From: Bigelowiella natans CCMP2755
Taxonomy: Eukaryota; Cercozoa; Chlorarachniophyceae
Reading direction: 5' to 3'
DNA length: 64,000 nucleotides
Assembly: GCA_000320545.1 (NCBI GenBank)
Contig: ADNK01001145.1
Span: 1 to 64,000, forward strand
The stretch's first letter is position 1; the number at the start of each line of letters is the position of its first letter. Of this stretch, positions 56,956-64,000 are shown one piece after another. The position numbers and the translations under genes were made by a program. The notes beneath the pieces are model-generated. The model had not been told where the DNA came from. It worked only from the letters and a program-made list of their open reading frames with translations, and ran no database searches.

Positions 56956-58050
56956 TGTTCAACGCAGTCTCCATCATGCGCATATATTAGTCCAATGAAA
57001 GGCTTCTTTGTTTTTGGGTCCATGAGAAGGCTCCGTTCACTGTTCCCATCGTAAGCAAAAGAAAAATGTATATGTGCACGTCAATATCAGTAAAGACGCG
57101 GATCAGTATGATGCAGCAGTAGTATGTTTCAATGCAACGATGCGCATCTTGTTGCAACTATTGTATTTCATGTACGTCGTGCGTATGTACATCATACTAG
57201 CTAGCTAGGCATGCCCGGTGCGAAAAAGATAGCCAAATGTTTGTACTCATCACGTGCGGTTACCTGCTAGCCTGGGCTGTCAGCAGAATCAATCGGCGCA
57301 CCGCATGTATGTACCATGCTCGCATGCATGCCAGCATGGCGCGTACGTATATGAATGATGCTACCGACCTGTACATGTTGCCTTGATAATATAGGGACTC
57401 ATAAGGCCATGTATGTGCAAGTAGCAACTAACTAGGTAAGCTGTTTGTATGTCCGACATGTGTATCGACTATAATACTTCACATAAACCCTTCAATAACT
57501 TCACTTGTAGCACAAATCAGCGCACATATGAGCATATGTATCCCTGCAAGGTACGTATAGCATAATAACAAGCTAGCAAGTAACACAATAATGCACGACG
57601 CTGCACGGACTTTCTAGCTTTGCACTCCAGCATGTGTACGTACATGTCATCCACGTGTGCGCAGGGCTAGGGGACGTGAGAACGTGAACGCAAAAGGCCA
57701 TCTAGGCCATGCCATCCAGCCCAGCGCATGTGTCTGTGGTGTGCAGGATATCTAGATATGTGTAAGTAGTCTGTGCAGTGCTAGCTAGCTAGAGTATGAT
57801 GTATATGGCATGCAAGTGTGTGCATGTGTAGCAGCAATTATTAGTATTCATTTTGCATAATCGCGTGCATCGCCGACGCTCGATCATGCGCCGCAGCGCG
57901 TTGTATCACTAGCTGCACCGTAGATTCTACATCTCATAATTCTTTGTTGTACTTAATTCGACAAACCGACAAACATTGCGTCCCCTTGACGGAGAAGATC
58001 TGTTGATGTTTGCTATTTTGCTCAGCAAAAGTGAGTGAACTAAGATGTTC
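56956..58050. other. Convergent intergenic region rich in CTAG/TGCA/GTAC palindromes
   Basis: A 1.1-kb gap between convergent 3' ends. It is dense in CTAGCTAG (57200, 57782), GCATGC, GTACGTAC, ACATGT and TGCA words, with no microsatellite and no ORF of interest. Confidence 0.55.
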
Positions 58051-59523
58051 TCAATCAACCGATTCTATTGGTTGATCTTCATCACCAGGCGGCGTTTGCT
58101 TCGTCGGCGGCTCCTTCATTTGCGAAGATGAAGGGGGCGACAGTGTCCCTTGGCCGTTGTCTGGTTCTCCTCGAAGCGATATCCGCGAAATAGTTCCTTT
58201 GTTTTCGTCGTTTTTCCTCACCGCCCTCGCGTTGATTCCTTTGAATAGGTCGTCCAGAGTTACCTCCTTGTCTTCCTTGCCTTGTTTTTCTTCTTCATCC
58301 TCCCTACGCTCGGCAGGCCCCTGCTGTTGCTCTTCGCCTTCTCCTTGCTGCTCTAATAGCTTTGCGCGTCTCTCCAAGAAAGCACCGTCGTACTCGTCCT
58401 GGGGAACACGAGAATCGACACATTTAATTGATCAGGAGAAAGGCTATACGTTAGATACAACAGATGAAACACGTTTCTTCATCGTTCATTGATAATGATT
58501 CTTGATTAAAAAAGAAACAAAAAGGAGATGATCTTGACGTCCCAAACGACAACGATTCCTCCGAATTCCGTGTGATGTGAATTATTAGCTCATCAGCTCA
58601 CTTCCTCGTCTTCTTGAAGCTCCTCCTCGCGCGCCTGATGCAGCTCTTCCATCAGCCTGCCGACACAAGAATGCGATTAGAAAGGGGGAGAAGATGATGA
58701 TGATGAGAGGGGGTTTCGCGTGACGATGGTGGTGACAGAAACAAGAAGAAGGAAACATGGATTTTCAACGAGAAATATGTGTATCCCCCCTAACCCCACC
58801 CATCCCCCGCACTTCTATGCTGCTGTGGTAACAAATCAATACTTGTCCATAAAGCTGGAGTCGTCCCCAGAGCCAAAGGAGGAATTCTAGTAGAGATTAT
58901 TATTTTGCGTTGTTTTGTGAGCGAAAACCCGAAAATGCAATGGTCGACTTGGCACAATGATAATCGTGGTATATTAACAGCCACACTTAATTGCATCAAC
59001 AACTGCTGTCGCGTACATCTAATCAGAACGCGGTTCTAACGAACAACTCGCATCAACCTCATCGTCATCACCACCATCATCACCATCTTCATCATGATCA
59101 TGATCATCACTATCCATACTACCAGATCATCCTCCTCGTGATCCCGAAGATCATTCAGGATGGAGTGTGCCTGCAGCGACCCGGCAGAGAAGCAACCATA
59201 TGTGAGGGTGGGAGAGGGGAGGGCACAACGCATAGGATGCTCTCAATGTGCTTCTTTAGAATGGAAGTGAGGCGGGAACGGAGGAGCAATACAACGCACG
59301 TTAAAACACCTCCACTACTACAGTTGCATTACCCGCAAGCCAGCGACTTTGACATCAAAATCTCTTAGGAAGGACGGCTCGGAATCACCTCCGCTAGGTG
59401 ATAACGAGGAGTCATCGAAGTACTCCCCGCAGGATTTGATCACGATGTCCGCCGTCGGAACGCCGAGTTTGTCGCCGAACGTTTCGATCGAATCCACAAC
59501 GTCTCTCCCCTTCACGTGTGTGC

Positions 59524-59590
<67 letters not shown>

Positions 59591-60824
59591 GAGGCGGAGA
59601 GGGGGAGAGAGGGAGAGAGGGAAATTGGAGGGATTCTATAGCAAAGCAGGTCTACTATTGAAGTGCTGACCTATGCGTAGTAGTAGTAGTAGTAGTAGTA
59701 ATATTAGTAGATAGTACTACCTCAAGCACGGTACCCACAACAACATGCTTGTCATTCAACCACGAATCCGGTCTCAGTAACACGAAAAACTGGCTCTTGT
59801 TGTCGTCCGATCGGCCGCCATTCATGTACGAAACGAGGTACTTCTCGCTGAAAACACCCAACAGGTCGCACAAAAAAGGACTCGTTAAACCAAAGCCCTC
59901 GGAAGAATGGCGGAATGGCGAAGTTCCCACTACAAAACCTCCGATAAGTCTCATTCAATCTCAAAGCAACAACAGACCAAAAACATGCTCTAATAGCACG
60001 GGGAATCAATATTTCTCAAAAGCTATAGAACCATATACCATACTGCATAGTAAGGACAAGTGAATTCTCCCAGCACTCTTCCAGCACGGCTGCGCTGCAA
60101 TCCCTACCAGCTAGCCTCGGCTACTACAACTCGGAGTAAAAAATAGATACGGAAAGTGTACGACACGACGAGACGGAGTGAACGCACTCGTGCTTATCAT
60201 ATGCCTCGTCGCTGAAAGCACCCCCCCCCTCGTAAATCGAGAATCCTCCTGAAAACATGCACAAACCAAAATTGAAGATTTACCAAAAAGGTAATTTTGA
60301 GGAAAAGAGGGGGGGGGGGGGGGAGATAGTTTAAAACCTGTTCCATCGTTGTTCTCTATGTCGCCGCCCTGAATTGCAACGCCAGGAATGATCTTGAAGA
60401 AACGACTCCCCGTATATTGGAGGGCCTTTCCGCTGTTGTGCTCGTTTCTGGATATGAAATAATGGATTTTCAAACAAATTCTTCAATTCTTGGCAGAATG
60501 GGGGGAGGGGGGGGAGGGGCGGGGGAGAACAAACAGCTCTTTGTGCACTGTGCCAATCTCCGATTATTATAGATTATACGATATTCGTTCCGATGAAAGG
60601 AAAATCACCAGATAAACTTCCGCTATTTCTCCAAGCGCGGGCAATACATAATGCACACGAATTATACACGTTCGAAGGTACCCTTTCTCTCCGGTGCAGA
60701 GGCTGCGAAAGTTCTCCGAGGCCTACAAAAACGTGCATAGACGTTGCATGTTTACCAATGGAAAAACAGCAAAAACGGCTTGGGTTGAACTCTATCTCTT
60801 CATTGCAAAGGTGATTTCACGTCA

Positions 60825-60897
<73 letters not shown>

Positions 60898-61051
60898 TTA
60901 CCCAAAAACTAAATATTAACTCCCAAGGACCTTCGGTACGGCGTCGCCGAACAAACCAATTACTATGCGTCCTGGATATCATTAGAAGCAGTTTCAGAAA
61001 ACAATGATTATTTCTAAGGTCTCGTTGGAAGAAAAAAACACACACACACAA

Positions 61052-61085
<34 letters not shown>

Positions 61086-61302
61086 GACTTTATACTTTAT
61101 TCACATCAGCTACATCTCGCTAATATATATCAGCTATGTAATCATCAAGCGTCGATGAGATGTGGGAATTATTCTTGCCTAATGGCGTGGAAGTATATCC
61201 CTTCTTCATGGCGATGTCCATGTACACCTATTGCCGTCCAGGCCGACATCGTAACCAATCATCCACAACAGCGTGTCAGCACATCTCCACACGATGCACA
61301 CC

Positions 61303-61385
<83 letters not shown>

Positions 61386-62278
61386 GGTTTGTAGCGATAC
61401 GATTTCGACCACTACGATCAGTACTTTGGATGTGACGTTTCTGCTCGGGGGAAGGTCCTGTTGATGGTGTTGGATGAGGGAGTGTTAGTAGTAGTCTCGA
61501 AATGGCCTCAAAAACAGCATTTGGTGCTTTCCGCTTTACATGTCTGTAGTTCTCTCAATTGATGATGACTAGTATTATTATCATCATCACTGTATGCATA
61601 GAACGTTTTGATTACCCCTTTCCCCTCTCCCCAACCCTTTGAACGAGCACCCTTTCGCATGCTACCACCACCACTACTGCTGCTGCTGCTGCTAAAGTTG
61701 AAGAGTTTGAATAAAATATAAGCTCACCGCACAAGTCTGCAAGGCCTTCCATCGCAATCCAGGCGTCTCCTTCTCCATGCTGACGACAATTATCTAAAGG
61801 GAGGACGGGGGAAAGGGGGGGAAGAGAACGATGGATATGAAAGCAATTGACGATTAGGAAGTGTGATTGGTTGCGAGCGCGCAATCATGGGACCGATGCT
61901 TTGAACGGAAGAGAAAGCAGATAATGCTGTATTTTCCCAATGTCAACCTACTCGGCTCAATTAAATCAAGCACTCACCCGCTGCTTAGGCTGGTTTTTCA
62001 TTTCTTCTATCCGCTTTTGTGCTTCGAGCTCCTCTTTCTTCTCGAGCATCTCTCTAACGGAAATTTGATATCGCTCATAATCCTCGTCCTCCCTTCTCGT
62101 GCTGCTGCTGCTGCTGCTAGAGGAGGCGGTAGTGGCAGCGGAGAAGGTGTCTGCCAGCTCACCCCCCTCCTGCCTCATCATCCTCTCCGAAGCGATGTTT
62201 GCATCCCGTAGGTCGATGAGGTCAAAGCTCTCTGCTATCTGCACAATCGAATAAAAATGGCAGGTAGTCTCAGTATGT

Positions 62279-62317
<39 letters not shown>

Positions 62318-63008
62318 TGCGCGCGCGCGTGAATGGTTCTCCTCCGCACTCCGTCTTTATTTGATACCTCAGCATCTTCAAGGGCGTTTGCGAGAACAGA
62401 GTCCGTGACAATGTCGCTCCAATCAGCGGTAGCGTTGGCTGCTGGCTTCTGAGTCACCCCGTCGCCCCCCCCCGGTTTGGCCCGCTCTTCGAACGACCAA
62501 AACATTGAATCGGCGACCACCTGTATGAGAGAGCATGGCGGGAAGTAAGCCGAAAGAACAGAGTAGTAACATGGGCGGCGGGGCGGGGGGGCTAAGATTT
62601 TAGGTTAGAGAGCGGAGGACATTTTGCCATAGATCGTTGATCTTGAATTCAACATCTCCAATCTTGAGCATTAAAATCCGCCTGCCCAATCAATTGCTCA
62701 GTAAGCATAACACTACTAAGATAACGGCAACAATGAAAGCTGCGAACGTGGTAGTACGATAGATAGATTCAGCATCAATCAGTCTTGATCATTGCAATGC
62801 AGGACATCATCATTTACCGATTCACTTGAGTGATTTCCACAGAGTTCGTCTCTACATCCATCGGAAGTTCAACCACCAGCTCAACCTGAATAGCATGCGT
62901 GCCATCAGATAGAGTTTGCTGAGTTTGCTCTGTGGAAGTTGGCACTTCAATTAAGTGCACGCCTATACAACGAAGGATACGCAACATACACAGAACTAAC
63001 CGAAATCC

Positions 63009-63060
<52 letters not shown>

Positions 63061-63576
63061 CATCACACACAACCTCCTTCTCAGTCTGAATCCATGTACT
63101 ATTCAGCTCTTTAAACCTGAAGAGACAAGGTAAATTAAGAAACAGGCAGGGATGGTGGATGAACATACGGCTCGTGGGGTTTAAAAACCGGTCGGCATCC
63201 TTCAACAACCACCCGAAATTCACTGGCATCAACACGCACATGAACTATCATAACAATCAGCAATACAGTTAGGCCGATTAGCTAGGTACGTCATTAGGTT
63301 CCCTTCCGCTGCCGCACGCACTTGGACACGACGACGACGCCCATTGTCGGCAGAGAGCATTCTGGCACCAGATTCGCCTCGGGGGCGGCTCAAAGGCGGG
63401 GAAAGCCGCCGAAAGCGTGCACTATTCATACGCATAAGAGTGCGAGGTGAAGACAGCTCCAGTTGACGAGGTGCCCTCCGAATTTGTGATTGGCAAATGT
63501 ATAGCCCTGATAGAGCAACCAGCGCAATGAAGCAACGGAACGATGCAGGGTTCCGCCGCCGCCTCGCGTAACTCAT
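58051..63576 (-). CDS. CS (p23-like) domain plus cyclophilin fusion with a bipartite leader
   Basis: Start ATG at 63576 opens MSYARRRR, a hydrophobic stretch FRCFIALVALSGLYICQ, then about 60 basic, Ser/Arg-rich residues to RRRRVQVRAAAEGN. A CS-like domain follows: STWIQTEKE near 63090 splices to VELVVELPMDVETNSVEI near 62890, then ADSMFWSFEE near 62510. Next are a linker and a charged helix (REMLEKKEELEAQKRIEEMK near 62020). The peptidyl-prolyl isomerase domain is spread over short exons: VYMDIAMKKGYTSTPLG near 61210, RIVIGLFGDAVPK near 60960, ENFRSLCTGE near 60690, YTGSRFFKIIPGVAIQGGDI near 60400, IYEGGGAFSDEAYDKH near 60215, NKSQFFVLLRPDSWLNDKHV near 59790, GRDVVDSIETFG near 59490. An acidic, Gln/Glu-rich tail stops at 58051. 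Catalytic Arg/Phe (SRFFKIIP) and QFF are kept. CS domains dock Hsp90-type chaperones. That this is one gene, not two, is probable but unproven (weak join at 61980-61240). Confidence 0.75.
59522..59586. repeat. (GT)n-(GA)n compound microsatellite
   Basis: GT (about 59519-59545) joins GA (about 59546-59586), in the cyclophilin-fusion gene next to the exon encoding GRDVVDSIETFG. Sense strand (CT)n-(AC)n. Confidence 0.93.
60826..60898. repeat. (CT)n microsatellite
   Basis: About 35 CT units with a few TTT interruptions in an intron of the minus-strand cyclophilin-fusion gene, so here the sense strand is (GA)n. Confidence 0.95.
61303..61381. repeat. (CA)n-(TA)n compound microsatellite
   Basis: CA (about 61304-61335) joins TA (about 61336-61381), in an intron just upstream of the first cyclophilin exon. 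Confidence 0.95.
63009..63057. repeat. (CA)n microsatellite
   Basis: About 23 CA units in the intron between the two exons that make the CS-domain core. Confidence 0.95.
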
Positions 63577-64000
63577 AACGCCTTTGAAGACAAGCTTCAA
63601 TTTCGATTGGTGATAAGTGTTGTTCCAATGATGCCAGAAGCTTTCGGGGGGGTTGCCATTGTCCCTTCAGGCCAGGACCTCTTTGCACAGTGGCTTGGTT
63701 TCAGGTAGGAGTGTAAATTTAAGATATATTGTTGATCAAATGTGGTTTAAATTTGAAGGAATTAAAGGGTCATTTCCTACACCTTACGCTCTCAGACACA
63801 AAATACCTCTAAAAATAAAAATATTCTTCGAATAAGTTTGGTCTCAGAGGTTCTTGCACGCAATCCCGAACGGAGCTGGAGATTCCTCGGAATCCACGGA
63901 ACCCATACATTCCAGTAAGCACAGCGGAGAATATCCTATCTTTTTAAACCTAAGACGTCAATGTATGCTGGGCCGGAAGAGGAAGCTAGCCAGCGAAGTT
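63577..64000. other. Upstream flank of the cyclophilin-fusion gene
   Basis: This is the probable promoter and upstream sequence of the minus-strand fusion gene. A 60-codon plus-strand ORF (63653-63835) has no recognisable features. Nothing else is seen to the right edge. Confidence 0.4.

Overview
The window is nuclear DNA from a eukaryote. Almost every recognisable gene is cut into many short exons with GT...AG introns of roughly 60-500 bases, and a complete U2 spliceosomal snRNA gene is present. The gene content points to a flagellated protist: a ZMYND10-type dynein-assembly factor and an RSPH1-type MORN radial-spoke protein sit beside a SWEET sugar transporter, a WD40 family known from plants and protists, and a cyclophilin fusion with a secretory-signal-plus-basic leader of the kind used by algae with complex plastids. 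A complex-plastid alga (chlorarachniophyte or cryptophyte) is my best guess. It is an inference, not a demonstration. Bases 1-130 look like a low-quality sequence end.

Layout. 1-3066 (-): Tex/SRBD1-like protein, running off the left edge. 3644-7567 (+): ZMYND10 homologue. 8296-9633 (-): single-exon type II membrane protein. 9634-12206: intergenic, with a heptamer minisatellite. 12207-19337 (-): large BTB-Kelch-BTB protein. 19587-21228 (-): WD40 protein. 21430-21642 (-): U2 snRNA. 22262-23917 (+): SWEET transporter. 24705-25068 (+): end of a small gene. 25202-26962 (-): coiled-coil protein. 27697-29759 (+): leucine-rich-repeat gene built from tandem copies of an exon plus its intron. 29868-30407 (+): unknown ORF. 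31849-33472 (-): MORN protein. 33473-35851: poorly resolved, with an EF-hand-like exon. 37935-48880 (-): ABCB-type half transporter with a complete ATPase domain. 49708-54443 (-): PP2C phosphatase of the pyruvate-dehydrogenase-phosphatase type, ending in Ser-Lys-Leu. 54927-56955 (+): SRSF2-like splicing factor with two possible 3' ends. 58051-63576 (-): CS-domain plus cyclophilin fusion.

Two kinds of non-coding DNA alternate. Introns are loaded with microsatellites (TA, CT, GT, trinucleotides) and G/C homopolymers. Gaps between genes, especially between convergent 3' ends, lack those and are instead rich in short palindromes such as TGCA, CTAG and CATG. The genes are not an operon or a cluster with one function; the only functional grouping is the two flagellar genes and the two splicing components (U2, SR protein). 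Exon boundaries were placed by eye from splice signals and protein-family similarity, so internal boundaries in the longer genes are approximate.
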